Source: Lentihominibacter butyricus (GTDB taxonomy: Bacteria; Bacillota; Clostridia; Peptostreptococcales; Anaerovoracaceae). From it: a DNA stretch of 64,000 nucleotides. The position numbers and the translations under genes are program-made. The stretch lies in contig NZ_JAOQJP010000010.1 in assembly GCF_025567305.1 (NCBI RefSeq), positions 1 to 64,000 of the forward strand. The letters run 5' to 3'. The notes under the pieces were generated by a model. That model was not told the origin of the DNA. It did no database searches and was given only the letters and a program-made list of their open reading frames with translations. This document shows positions 44,736-53,002 of this stretch, in pieces (within the stretch, counting starts at the first letter, position 1; each line of letters opens with the position of its first letter).

Positions 44736-47414
44736 ATGACTGAAAAAAAACGACAGCAGAAGAGATCTACGTCCGGGGGGACAAAAAGCAGGAGCAGCTC
44801 ATCATCCTCAAAGACATCGGCTGCCGGCAGGAAGAAGGCTGCGGAGGCAGATGAACGGAGGATCGACAGCAGAGTGAGGGATGAGATAGTATCCATCATT
44901 CTGATCGCTGTAGGTATTTTCTTCATCATAGCGTTCCAGACTTCGGCGGCAGGAGCAATAGGGATGTCGCTGTCGCACTTTTTCAAAGGTCTGTTTGGAT
45001 TTGCCGCATACATACTGCCGTATTATTTTATAATATACGGCATTTTGCTGTTTATGAGAAAGACCATACATGTAGGCATAAAATCTGCAGTTTTGCTGCT
45101 GATCATCTTTCTGATGATATCGCTGATCAATTCGGGAAGGTTCATAGATGAAAGCGTGATAAATCAGAATTTCTGGAACATGGCGGTCTATTACAACAAC
45201 GGCATGGCGCTGGATGACGGCGGAGTGTTCGGTATGATGGTAGGCAAGACCATCGTGATGCTCACAGGCCTTCCGGGGCTTTACATATTCGCAGTAGTAG
45301 TCGTGATAATATGTCTGCTTCTCCTCATGAACACGCCGGTATCCCGGTTTTTCGAAAAAGCCAGGGAAAAGAAGGCGAAACATGATGAGTCTAAGCAGGA
45401 GCGTGCGGCAGCCAGGAGAAAGGAAAAACCTCAGGTTTCATATCCTGAAGTCCATGAGCCGGAGTATGAAGGCGCAGGCTTTGCAGCTGCGGGACCTGCC
45501 GCAGGATATGCGGCGGATAACATGCAGGGATATATCCCGATGCCGGATGCGCACAGCGGGAGAGTGAGCGCGAGACAGAAAAAGATACTGGGATATATGC
45601 AAGATGACGATCTGGCTTCGGGCAGGAACGGAGCAGAGCAGGAGCTCGACTTTTCACTTGGAGAAAACAGGGAGAAAAAGAAGCGTCGAAAGAAGGCTGC
45701 TGAAGAAGCAGGAACAGATATGCCTGCACAGGAAAGAAACACATCTGTACATACTGCACATGTGGCAGAAGATGCATTCGATACAGGTGCAGCAGCGGGC
45801 GGTGAAGCGGAGACAGAAGGCTTCGGCAGTCCGATAATAGTCGGCGGATTTTCTCCTAAAAAAATGGAAGAAAAGCTTTCGAAGGCCGAAGCTGCAAAGA
45901 GCATGCTCAAAGAAGGCGATTTCAATGTGACGACGACGTCGGAAAGCTACAGATTTCCGCCGATAGACCTTTTGAACAAGGCGAAGCGGTCGAAGGGAAA
46001 CGCCGCAGAGGAAGAAAACATCCTCAGAGCGAAGGCGATGAAGCTGGAAGACACACTGCACAGTTTCAATATAGATGCACAGGTCACCAATGTCACACAG
46101 GGTCCTACGGTAACAAGATATGAGGTACACCCTAACAGCGGTGTAAAGGTCAAAGGCATAAAAAACCTTGCAGATGATATCGCACTCAACATGGAGGCAA
46201 AGAGCATCAGGATAGAAGCGCCGATACCAGGAAAACCGGCAGTCGGCATAGAGATAGAAAACGACAGGATCAACATGGTGACTGCCAGAGAGATCATCGA
46301 TTCTGCAGCATTCAAGAAATCAGAGTCGAAGATAACGTTTGCAGTAGGAAAGGACATCGCGGGGAAGGCTATAGTCGCAGATCTTAAGACGATGCCGCAC
46401 ATGCTGATCGCAGGTTCTACAGGGTCCGGAAAGAGCGTGTGCATAAACACGATAATAGCAAGCTTCCTTTACAAGGCAAGACCTGATGAAGTCAAGCTCG
46501 TTCTCGTCGACCCCAAGGTCGTGGAGCTTGCAAACTACAACGGCATACCTCATCTGCTGATACCGGTCGTGACGGAGCCGTCAAAGGCCGCCGCCGCACT
46601 GAACTGGGCTGTCGCAGAGATGGATGACAGATACAAGAAATTCGCGGCAGAGGGAGTCCGCGAGCTGACCGGCTACAACAAGGCGATGAAGGCAAAGGGC
46701 GATGACGAAAGCGTGATGCCTCAGATCGTCATCATAATAGACGAGCTGGCTGACCTGATGATGGCAGCGCCGTCACAGGTAGAGGAGTCTATCTGCAGGC
46801 TTGCGCAGAAAGCGAGAGCCGCAGGCATGCATCTGATCGTGGCTACGCAGAGACCGTCGGTAGACGTAATAACGGGAGTCATAAAAGCCAACATACCGTC
46901 GCGAATAGCCTTTGCAGTATCATCACAGGTCGACTCGAGGACGATACTGGACATGTCGGGAGCCGAAAAGCTCGTGGGAAAAGGCGATATGCTGTTCAAT
47001 CCGCTCGGCAGCGGCAAGCCGATAAGAGTCCAGGGCGCATTCATTTCGGATGATGAAGTCAACAGCATCATCGATTTTGTGAAAGCGCAGAATGAGGAGA
47101 CAAGATATTCGGATAACGTTCTCGACTCAATAGAGCGTGCCAATGTCCCTGACGCAGAGAAGGGAAACAGAGATCTTGAAGATGAGCTGCTTCCTGATGC
47201 GATAGAGCTTGTCGTGCAGGCGCAGCAGGCATCCGTGTCGATGCTGCAGAGACGGTTCAGGATAGGCTACAACAGAGCCGCCAGGATAATCGACATGATG
47301 GAAGACAGGCAGATCGTCGGTCCGTCAGACGGGAGCAGACCGAGACAGGTGCTGATCACAGAAGCGGATCTAATAAATATGAAAGAAAGTACAGAGGATA
47401 TAGAGAAAGAATGA
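44736..47414 (+). CDS. ftsK: DNA translocase FtsK/SpoIIIE
   Basis: An 892-residue septal DNA pump that clears chromosomes from the closing division or sporulation septum. A basic Ser-rich head (1-50) is followed by about four membrane helices (to ~200), a variable charged linker (200-380), then the alpha/beta motor domain with Walker A GSTGSGKSV (about 560-568) and Walker B IIIDELADLM. The C-terminal gamma winged-helix domain (SVSMLQRRFRIGYNRAARIID) reads oriented DNA sites. AGAGGTAAAAGG precedes the ATG. The last four bases overlap rimO. In a spore former it may do the SpoIIIE job. Confidence 0.96.
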   Translation: MTEKKRQQKRSTSGGTKSRSSSSSSKTSAAGRKKAAEADERRIDSRVRDEIVSIILIAVGIFFIIAFQTSAAGAIGMSLSHFFKGLFGFAAYILPYYFIIYGILLFMRKTIHVGIKSAVLLLIIFLMISLINSGRFIDESVINQNFWNMAVYYNNGMALDDGGVFGMMVGKTIVMLTGLPGLYIFAVVVVIICLLLLMNTPVSRFFEKAREKKAKHDESKQERAAARRKEKPQVSYPEVHEPEYEGAGFAAAGPAAGYAADNMQGYIPMPDAHSGRVSARQKKILGYMQDDDLASGRNGAEQELDFSLGENREKKKRRKKAAEEAGTDMPAQERNTSVHTAHVAEDAFDTGAAAGGEAETEGFGSPIIVGGFSPKKMEEKLSKAEAAKSMLKEGDFNVTTTSESYRFPPIDLLNKAKRSKGNAAEEENILRAKAMKLEDTLHSFNIDAQVTNVTQGPTVTRYEVHPNSGVKVKGIKNLADDIALNMEAKSIRIEAPIPGKPAVGIEIENDRINMVTAREIIDSAAFKKSESKITFAVGKDIAGKAIVADLKTMPHMLIAGSTGSGKSVCINTIIASFLYKARPDEVKLVLVDPKVVELANYNGIPHLLIPVVTEPSKAAAALNWAVAEMDDRYKKFAAEGVRELTGYNKAMKAKGDDESVMPQIVIIIDELADLMMAAPSQVEESICRLAQKARAAGMHLIVATQRPSVDVITGVIKANIPSRIAFAVSSQVDSRTILDMSGAEKLVGKGDMLFNPLGSGKPIRVQGAFISDDEVNSIIDFVKAQNEETRYSDNVLDSIERANVPDAEKGNRDLEDELLPDAIELVVQAQQASVSMLQRRFRIGYNRAARIIDMMEDRQIVGPSDGSRPRQVLITEADLINMKESTEDIEKE

Positions 47415-48754
47415 AATTATACATAGAAACGATGGGATGTCCGAAAAATTTCAATGATTCGGAGAGCATAGGAGGAATATGGGAATCGACCGGGATGTCG
47501 CTGACAGACGACCCTGCCGAAGCAGACGCGATCCTTGTGAATACGTGCGGCTTTATAAACGACGCGAAGCAGGAGTCGATAGGCTGCATTTTCGACATGG
47601 CGAGATTCATAGATGAATCCGCGAAGCAGGCGCCGGATCACGAGAAAAAGATACTGATAGTTTCAGGATGTCTTTCGCAGCGATACGGAAAAGAGCTGGC
47701 CGACGAGATGCCAGAGGTCGACATTTTCCTCGGGGTCAATGATTATGAAAAGCTGCCGCAGCTTGTGAAGGAGTACAGGAAAGGCAAGCGTCTGCAGGCT
47801 TTCAGCTGCCAGCCGGATGCATTCTACGAATTTTCCGCAAGAAAGATAAAGGACAACCCTTATTCAATGACGCTGAGGATAGCCGAAGGCTGCAACAACT
47901 GCTGCGCATACTGCGTGATACCGCAGATAAGGGGTGCATACAGGAGCAGACCGATGGAGAATATAATAGAAGAAGCTGAGCTGCTGGCGTCAAAGGGCTG
48001 CAGAGAGATCATACTGATCGCTCAGGACGTGACAGAATACGGTACGGATATCTACGGCAGACTGATGCTCCCGGAGCTGCTCAGAAAGCTCTGCAGGGTC
48101 GACGGCATAAGATGGATCAGGCTAATGTACTGCTACGAGGACAAGATCACCGATGAACTGATAGAAGTGATGGCGTCCGAAGAAAAGATCTGCGATTACA
48201 TCGATATACCGCTGCAGCATGTGTCTGACGGAGTGCTGAGCGCGATGAACAGACATTCGACTACGGAAAGCATAAAGGATACGCTTGGCAGACTGCGTAC
48301 AGTGATGCCGGACATCCACATAAGGACGACGCTCATCACGGGATTCCCGGGAGAGACTGAGGAAGAGTTTGAAGAGCTCCTGGAATTCGTCGAGGAAACG
48401 AGGTTCGAGAGACTTGGCGTATTTGCATATTCACGCGAGGAAGGGACTGTTGCGGGAGATATGGAAAATCAGATAGATGAAGACGTCAAGGCGATGCGCG
48501 CAGATGCGATAATGCGCAGACAGCTCGACATTTCCAGGGAAATAAACGAGTCCAAAGTCGGAGATACTATGACAGTGATGGTGGACGGCACGGATGAAGA
48601 CGGCGCATATCTCGGCAGGACGGTATATGACGCTCCGGAGATCGACAACACGGTGATTTTTACAGCAGATGAAGAACTTGTGCCGGGAGACATGGTGCAG
48701 GTAAAGATAACAGACGCATTCGACTATGATCTTGTAGGAAAGATGGAGGGATAA
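47411..48754 (+). CDS. rimO: Ribosomal protein S12 methylthiotransferase
   Basis: A 447-residue radical SAM enzyme that adds a methylthio group to an aspartate of ribosomal protein S12. The N-terminal UPF0004 domain supplies three cysteines (in MGCPKN, NTCGF and SGCLSQRY) for the auxiliary cluster. The SAM cluster motif is C161-x3-C165-x2-C168. A C-terminal TRAM domain covers about 375-445. GCPKN and the sequence after it favour RimO over MiaB. It overlaps ftsK by the ATGA quartet and is followed by pgsA after one base, so the three genes are one transcript. Confidence 0.93.
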   Translation: MKLYIETMGCPKNFNDSESIGGIWESTGMSLTDDPAEADAILVNTCGFINDAKQESIGCIFDMARFIDESAKQAPDHEKKILIVSGCLSQRYGKELADEMPEVDIFLGVNDYEKLPQLVKEYRKGKRLQAFSCQPDAFYEFSARKIKDNPYSMTLRIAEGCNNCCAYCVIPQIRGAYRSRPMENIIEEAELLASKGCREIILIAQDVTEYGTDIYGRLMLPELLRKLCRVDGIRWIRLMYCYEDKITDELIEVMASEEKICDYIDIPLQHVSDGVLSAMNRHSTTESIKDTLGRLRTVMPDIHIRTTLITGFPGETEEEFEELLEFVEETRFERLGVFAYSREEGTVAGDMENQIDEDVKAMRADAIMRRQLDISREINESKVGDTMTVMVDGTDEDGAYLGRTVYDAPEIDNTVIFTADEELVPGDMVQVKITDAFDYDLVGKMEG

Positions 48755-48755
48755 T

Positions 48756-49289
48756 ATGAATTTGCCTAATAAACTTACGATGGGAAGAATTTTCGCGATA
48801 CCGGTGTTCATCATCGTGTTTCTGCTCGGCTACAGGTACGCGGCGACGGTGATCTTCATACTCGCGGCGCTGACCGATATGCTGGACGGACATATCGCGA
48901 GAAAACACAATCTCGTGACTAATTTCGGAAAGCTGATGGATCCGCTGGCGGACAAGCTGCTGGTGATGTCGGCGCTGATATGTCTGGTGCAGATCGGAGA
49001 TGTGGCAGGCTGGATGGTAGTCGTGATACTCGGAAGAGAATTCATCATCACAGGCATGAGACAGGTGGCTGCGGCACAGGGAATAGTCATCGCAGCCGGG
49101 ATAACAGGAAAGATCAAGACCATAACGCAGATGATCGCGATACCTCTGCTGCTGCTCGACAACTGGCCGTTCAGCATGCTGAGCTTCAATCTGCCGATGG
49201 ATACGATATTCCTCTGGATAGCCCTCGTGATGACGGTAGTATCAGGGACTGAATACATAATCAAGAACAAGAAACTGTTTTCTATGTAG
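48756..49289 (+). CDS. pgsA: CDP-diacylglycerol-glycerol-3-phosphate 3-phosphatidyltransferase
   Basis: A 177-residue membrane enzyme making phosphatidylglycerol phosphate, the first step of phosphatidylglycerol synthesis. The CDP-alcohol phosphotransferase signature DGHIARK...GKLMDPLAD (D-G-x2-A-R-x8-G-x3-D-x3-D) is intact near residues 43-65. Four to five hydrophobic helices match the family. GGAGGG precedes the ATG, directly after the rimO stop. The rimO-pgsA-cinA-recA order is common in Clostridia. Confidence 0.95.
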   Translation: MNLPNKLTMGRIFAIPVFIIVFLLGYRYAATVIFILAALTDMLDGHIARKHNLVTNFGKLMDPLADKLLVMSALICLVQIGDVAGWMVVVILGREFIITGMRQVAAAQGIVIAAGITGKIKTITQMIAIPLLLLDNWPFSMLSFNLPMDTIFLWIALVMTVVSGTEYIIKNKKLFSM

Positions 49290-49347
49290 GTTTTCAATTC
49301 AGGAAAAACAACAAATGCAGGAAAACACAGGAAAGAAGGAATGAGAT

Positions 49348-50577
49348 ATGAAAACTGCGATCCTGAGTATCGGTACAGAACTGCTTTTCGGGCAGATAAC
49401 GAATACTAATACAGTGTATCTTTCACAGCAGCTGAACATGCTGGGCTTTGACGTGATGTACCACTATACGGTGGGAGACAATCCCGAAAGAGTCGAGGAC
49501 ATGATCAAGCTGGCACTCAAAGACTGCGACATGGTGATCACTACTGGCGGTCTCGGACCGACGCAGGATGATCTCACCAAGGAAGTCGTGTGCAAGGTGA
49601 TGAAAGACGAGCTCGTGAAAAACGAAGACGAGATGAACTCTCTCACTGAATATTTCAGGAATGCCGGCAAGGACATGACCGAGAACAACAGGAAACAGGC
49701 ATACCTGCCGTCACGTGCGGTCGTTTTCCATAATGAAAACGGCACAGCGCCGGGTTTCTGTGCTGAAAATGAGGGAAAGTACGTGATCTGCATGCCGGGG
49801 CCTCCGTCTGAAATGAAGCCGATGTTCGAGAACAGCGTAAAGCCGTTCATACAGTCGCTTTCCAGCGAGGTCATCTATTACAGGATGGCAAGGGTATTCG
49901 GCATAGGCGAGTCGCGCCTGGAGACTGATCTTCTCGATCTGATCGACGGACAGACAGATCCTACGCTGGCCACTTATGCAAAGGAGGGCGAGTGTTCGCT
50001 CAGAGTGGCTTCCAAGAGGAAGACCGAGGCTGAGGCTGAAAAGGCTGTCAACGACATGCTAGAGAAGGTAAAGGAGCGCGTCGGAGAGTATATATACAGC
50101 TGTGACGATGAAGAACTGGTACAGGTAGTGTGCAGGAAGCTGATGGATCGCGGTCTGACGCTTTCGTCGGCAGAATCGTGCACGGGAGGCTTGTTCGCTG
50201 CTGCGGTCACGGACATCCCGGGAATATCTCAGGTGTTCCAGCGCGGGCTGGTGACATACAGCAATCAGGCCAAGATGGACGAGCTGGGCGTGAAAGCGGA
50301 GACTCTGGAAAAGTACGGTGCTGTCAGCGAAGAGACTGCGCTTGAAATGGTCGAAGGTCTCAGGAAAGCAAGCGGCAGCGATATATGCATATCCGTTACT
50401 GGCATCGCAGGTCCTGGCGGTGGTAGCGCGAAAAAGCCTGTAGGACTGATATATATAGGTTTCATGTACGGTGATAAGAAACTGTGCAGGAAGCTGAGTA
50501 CGGGCGATGACGACAGGAGCTGGAACCGCAGGTATACACTGCTCAGCATGCTCGATATGATAAACAGGAATATTTGA
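49348..50577 (+). CDS. cinA: CinA-like competence/damage-inducible protein (nicotinamide-nucleotide amidase)
   Basis: A 409-residue two-domain protein. Residues 1-170 are the MoCF-biosynthesis-like (COG1058) domain with TGGLGPTQDD. Residues about 255-405 are the CinA C-terminal domain with SSAESCTGG and SVTGIAGPGG, which in relatives deamidates nicotinamide mononucleotide to recycle NAD. Full length is normal (about 410-420). AAGGAATGAG precedes the ATG. It precedes recA, an arrangement widely seen in Firmicutes. Its NAD-salvage role is known from family members, not shown here. Confidence 0.93.
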   Translation: MKTAILSIGTELLFGQITNTNTVYLSQQLNMLGFDVMYHYTVGDNPERVEDMIKLALKDCDMVITTGGLGPTQDDLTKEVVCKVMKDELVKNEDEMNSLTEYFRNAGKDMTENNRKQAYLPSRAVVFHNENGTAPGFCAENEGKYVICMPGPPSEMKPMFENSVKPFIQSLSSEVIYYRMARVFGIGESRLETDLLDLIDGQTDPTLATYAKEGECSLRVASKRKTEAEAEKAVNDMLEKVKERVGEYIYSCDDEELVQVVCRKLMDRGLTLSSAESCTGGLFAAAVTDIPGISQVFQRGLVTYSNQAKMDELGVKAETLEKYGAVSEETALEMVEGLRKASGSDICISVTGIAGPGGGSAKKPVGLIYIGFMYGDKKLCRKLSTGDDDRSWNRRYTLLSMLDMINRNI

Positions 50578-50601
50578 TCACATTTAATGTATTGTAAAAT
50601 A

Positions 50602-50630
50602 TTGACAAAATACGGCGCTTGATGTAAAAT
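50602..50630 (+). promoter_or_regulatory. Upstream promoter of recA
   Basis: TTGACA (50602-50607), a 17-base spacer and TAAAAT (50625-50630) form a near-perfect sigma-A promoter just after cinA. It would give recA a leader of about 140 bases, independent of the closer promoter and LexA box. Confidence 0.6.
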
Positions 50631-50708
50631 TATTCCATGACATCGGAGCTTCAGGGCGGGACGGTAAAATGTTCATTCCGGTGAGTTTTATGCATCGGAA
50701 AAATTGTC

Positions 50709-50756
50709 TTGACCTTGGAGCAAAAGTAGGGTATCATGGTTTAAGAACAAATGTTC
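50709..50756 (+). promoter_or_regulatory. SOS-controlled recA promoter with LexA/DinR box
   Basis: TTGACC (50709-50714), 17 bases and TATCAT (50732-50737) form a promoter. GAACAAATGTTC at 50745-50756 matches the Gram-positive LexA (DinR) box GAACRNRYGTTC and covers the expected transcription start. LexA bound here would block recA until DNA damage. Confidence 0.85.
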
Positions 50757-50774
50757 TTGATTGGAGGAAATCGG

Positions 50775-51899
50775 ATGGCAGCTAAAAACAACGAAACTAA
50801 AAACATGAAGACGGCCAGCAAAGAGGATAGAGATAAAGCGCTCAATGAAGCTCTGGCCCAGATACAGAAGCAGTTTGGAAAGGGTGCTGTTATGAAGCTC
50901 GGCGATGACAGCGCCAGAATGAATATAGAAGCTATATCTACAGGTTCGATGAGCCTTGACCTTGCAACAGGTATCGGAGGAGTCCCGAAGGGCAGGATCA
51001 TAGAGGTGTTCGGACCGGAATCATCAGGTAAGACTACTCTTACCTTACATATCATCGCAGAAGCCCAGAAACAGGGCGGAAGAGCGGCATTCATCGATGC
51101 GGAGCATGCACTGGATCCGGAATATGCGAGAAATCTCGGAGTCGATGTGGACGAACTTCTCGTTTCACAGCCGGATTACGGTGAACAGGCTCTCGAGATC
51201 GCAGAGATGCTCGTCAGGAGCGGCGCTGTGGAGATCGTGGTAGTCGATTCGGTAGCGGCTCTCGTTCCGAAACATGAGATAGACGGTGCGATGGGAGATG
51301 CGACAGTCGGTCTGCAGGCTCGTCTGATGTCGCAGGCCCTCAGAAAGCTCGCGGGAGTCATCAACAAGACGAATACTACTATAATCTTCATAAACCAGCT
51401 CAGAGAAAAGATCGGAGTGATGTTCGGAAACCCTGAGACGACTACAGGCGGACGCGCTCTCAAGTTCTTCTCATCGATGCGTATAGATGTGAGAAAGGTC
51501 GAGAGCATCAAATCGGGCGATCAGATACTGGGAAGCAGGACGAGAGCGAAGATCGTAAAGAACAAGGTGGCGCCTCCGTTCAAGCAGGCGGAATTCGATA
51601 TCATGTACGGCAAGGGCATCTCGAAATCCGGGGATGTGCTCGACTGTGCAGTAGATGCGAAGATCATAGAGAAAGCCGGATCATGGTACAGCTTTGACGG
51701 CAACAGGATCGGACAGGGAAGAGAGAACGTCAAGAAGTATCTTGAAGAGAATCCTGATGTGCTTGATCAGGTCGAAGGACTGCTGCTCGATACGCTCAAG
51801 GCCGACAAGGATAAAAAAGATGAAGAACCGGTACAGGATATACCGGATGCATTGGAAGATGAATTCTTCATCGACGAGGATGGAGTCATCATCGAATAA
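50775..51899 (+). CDS. recA: Recombinase RecA
   Basis: A 374-residue DNA-dependent ATPase that forms filaments on single-stranded DNA, drives strand exchange and triggers LexA self-cleavage. Walker A is GPESSGKT (about 80-87); EHALDPEYA, VVDSVAALVPK and FINQLREKIG are classic RecA segments. The frame is open to 50751 but ATG 50775 has GGAGGAAA before it, and the earlier start would lie on the LexA box. The C-terminus is acidic, as usual. No recX or rny follows; the next gene is rplU with its own promoter. Confidence 0.98.
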   Translation: MAAKNNETKNMKTASKEDRDKALNEALAQIQKQFGKGAVMKLGDDSARMNIEAISTGSMSLDLATGIGGVPKGRIIEVFGPESSGKTTLTLHIIAEAQKQGGRAAFIDAEHALDPEYARNLGVDVDELLVSQPDYGEQALEIAEMLVRSGAVEIVVVDSVAALVPKHEIDGAMGDATVGLQARLMSQALRKLAGVINKTNTTIIFINQLREKIGVMFGNPETTTGGRALKFFSSMRIDVRKVESIKSGDQILGSRTRAKIVKNKVAPPFKQAEFDIMYGKGISKSGDVLDCAVDAKIIEKAGSWYSFDGNRIGQGRENVKKYLEENPDVLDQVEGLLLDTLKADKDKKDEEPVQDIPDALEDEFFIDEDGVIIE

Positions 51900-51993
51900 C
51901 TCCGGTTCCGCAAAGCTGCTGAGGCAAGTCGAAACGTATTTGAAATGCAGCAGCAGAACGAATAAAAACATGTGCAAAATACAGTAAATTTAC

Positions 51994-52022
51994 TTTACAT
52001 TGAAGCTGAAATATAGTAATAT
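51994..52022 (+). promoter_or_regulatory. Promoter for rplU-rpmA
   Basis: TTTACA (51994-51999), a 17-base spacer and TAATAT (52017-52022). It gives a leader of about 100 bases before rplU. Confidence 0.6.
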
Positions 52023-52027
52023 ATATG

Positions 52028-52125
52028 AATGTAAGCCGCTCGAAGAGGGTTTTTTGAAATGCAGTTTGATATTCAAGATAAAACTGCTACCTGGTTAGGC
52101 GAGACTGGATAGAGGAGGTAAGAAT
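52028..52125 (+). ncRNA. Probable L21 ribosomal-protein leader RNA
   Basis: The leader between the rplU promoter and its start contains CTACCTGGTTAGGCGAGACT just ahead of the GGAGG site. Its position and its CCTGG/GCGAGACTGG-like core fit the autoregulatory L21 leader known upstream of rplU in Firmicutes, where L21 is thought to bind and repress its own mRNA. A covariance-model search would decide; I judge it by eye only. Confidence 0.5.
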
Positions 52126-52129
52126 TATA

Positions 52130-52621
52130 ATGTACGCAATTATCGAAACAGGCGGAAAGCAGTACAGAGTCAAGAACGGTGATCAGATCGCTGTTGAAAA
52201 GCTCAGCAATGTAGAAGACGGATCAAAGGTAGTATTTGACAAGGTGCTGGTAGTAGGTGAAGGTGCTGATGTAAAAGTAGGTGCTCCTTATGTCGAAGGT
52301 TCTGTAGTAGAGGGAAAAGCTATCGAAACAGGCAAAGGCAAGAAGGTGATCATCTTCAAGTACAAGGCAAAGAAAGACTACAGAAAGAAGCAGGGTCACA
52401 GACAGCCGTATACACTCGTAGAGATCACTTCGATCGATGGTGATACTACAGTGGCTGCAAAACCTGAAGCTGCAGAAGAAGCAAAAGCTGCTAAGAAGCC
52501 GTCCTTAAAATCTATGAGAAAAGCAGAACTTATAGAATTTGCTAAGGAAAACAACATCGAAATCGATGAAAAAGCTACTAATGCGGTAATGATCGAAACT
52601 ATCGAAGCTGCATTAAAATAG
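52130..52621 (+). CDS. rplU: 50S ribosomal protein L21 with C-terminal extension
   Basis: A 163-residue L21; the usual length is about 103. Residues 1-100 are typical (YAIIETGGKQYRV start, KYKAKKDYRKKQGHRQPYT end region that binds 23S rRNA). After an Ala/Glu/Lys-rich linker, residues about 122-163 form a small helical unit (MRKAELIEFAKENNIEID) that resembles SAP/HeH or Rho-N-type nucleic-acid-binding motifs. The added unit may touch RNA or assembly factors; that is inference. GGAGG precedes the ATG. The usual neighbour gene for the L27-processing protease Prp is missing; rpmA follows directly. Confidence 0.95.
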   Translation: MYAIIETGGKQYRVKNGDQIAVEKLSNVEDGSKVVFDKVLVVGEGADVKVGAPYVEGSVVEGKAIETGKGKKVIIFKYKAKKDYRKKQGHRQPYTLVEITSIDGDTTVAAKPEAAEEAKAAKKPSLKSMRKAELIEFAKENNIEIDEKATNAVMIETIEAALK

Positions 52622-52680
52622 TAAAAGCAAAGTATTTAAGAATTTAACTGATATTGATATAGCGAGGAGGTGTCTGGTCG

Positions 52681-52941
52681 ATGGCAAGTAAGAAAGGTGT
52701 AGGTAGCTCGAAGAACGGTCGTGATAGTGAGTCGAAACGTTTAGGCGTTAAGACAGGCGACGGTCAGTTTGTAAGTGCCGGAAGCATTTTAGTTAGACAG
52801 AGAGGAACTAAGTTCCACCCTGGCAACAATGTAGGAAAAGGCGGAGACGATACATTATTTGCAATGATTGACGGAGCTGTCAAGTTTGAAAGATATGACA
52901 AAACCAGAAAGCAAGTAAGCGTATATCCAAAAGAAGCATAA
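52681..52941 (+). CDS. rpmA: 50S ribosomal protein L27
   Basis: An 86-residue L27 with the expected KKGVGSSKNGRDS start and GQFVSAGSILVRQRGT core. The N-terminal tail reaches the peptidyl-transferase centre. In most Firmicutes L27 carries a ~9-residue extension that Prp removes; here the protein starts at MASKKG with no extension, and no prp gene lies nearby. GGAGG precedes ATG 52681. It is co-transcribed with rplU, and a terminator follows. Confidence 0.97.
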   Translation: MASKKGVGSSKNGRDSESKRLGVKTGDGQFVSAGSILVRQRGTKFHPGNNVGKGGDDTLFAMIDGAVKFERYDKTRKQVSVYPKEA

Positions 52942-52956
52942 ACAGATTGTTTTGAG

Positions 52957-52988
52957 AGCCCCTATTTTATAGGGGCTTTACTTTTTTG
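52957..52988 (+). terminator. Terminator after rpmA
   Basis: AGCCCCTAT (52957-52965) and ATAGGGGCT (52969-52977) form a 9-bp stem with a 3-base loop, then a T-rich run (TTACTTTTTTG). It lies just before obgE, so read-through or a hidden promoter must serve obgE. Confidence 0.85.
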
Positions 52989-53002
52989 ATAAAGGAGGTT
53001 CC

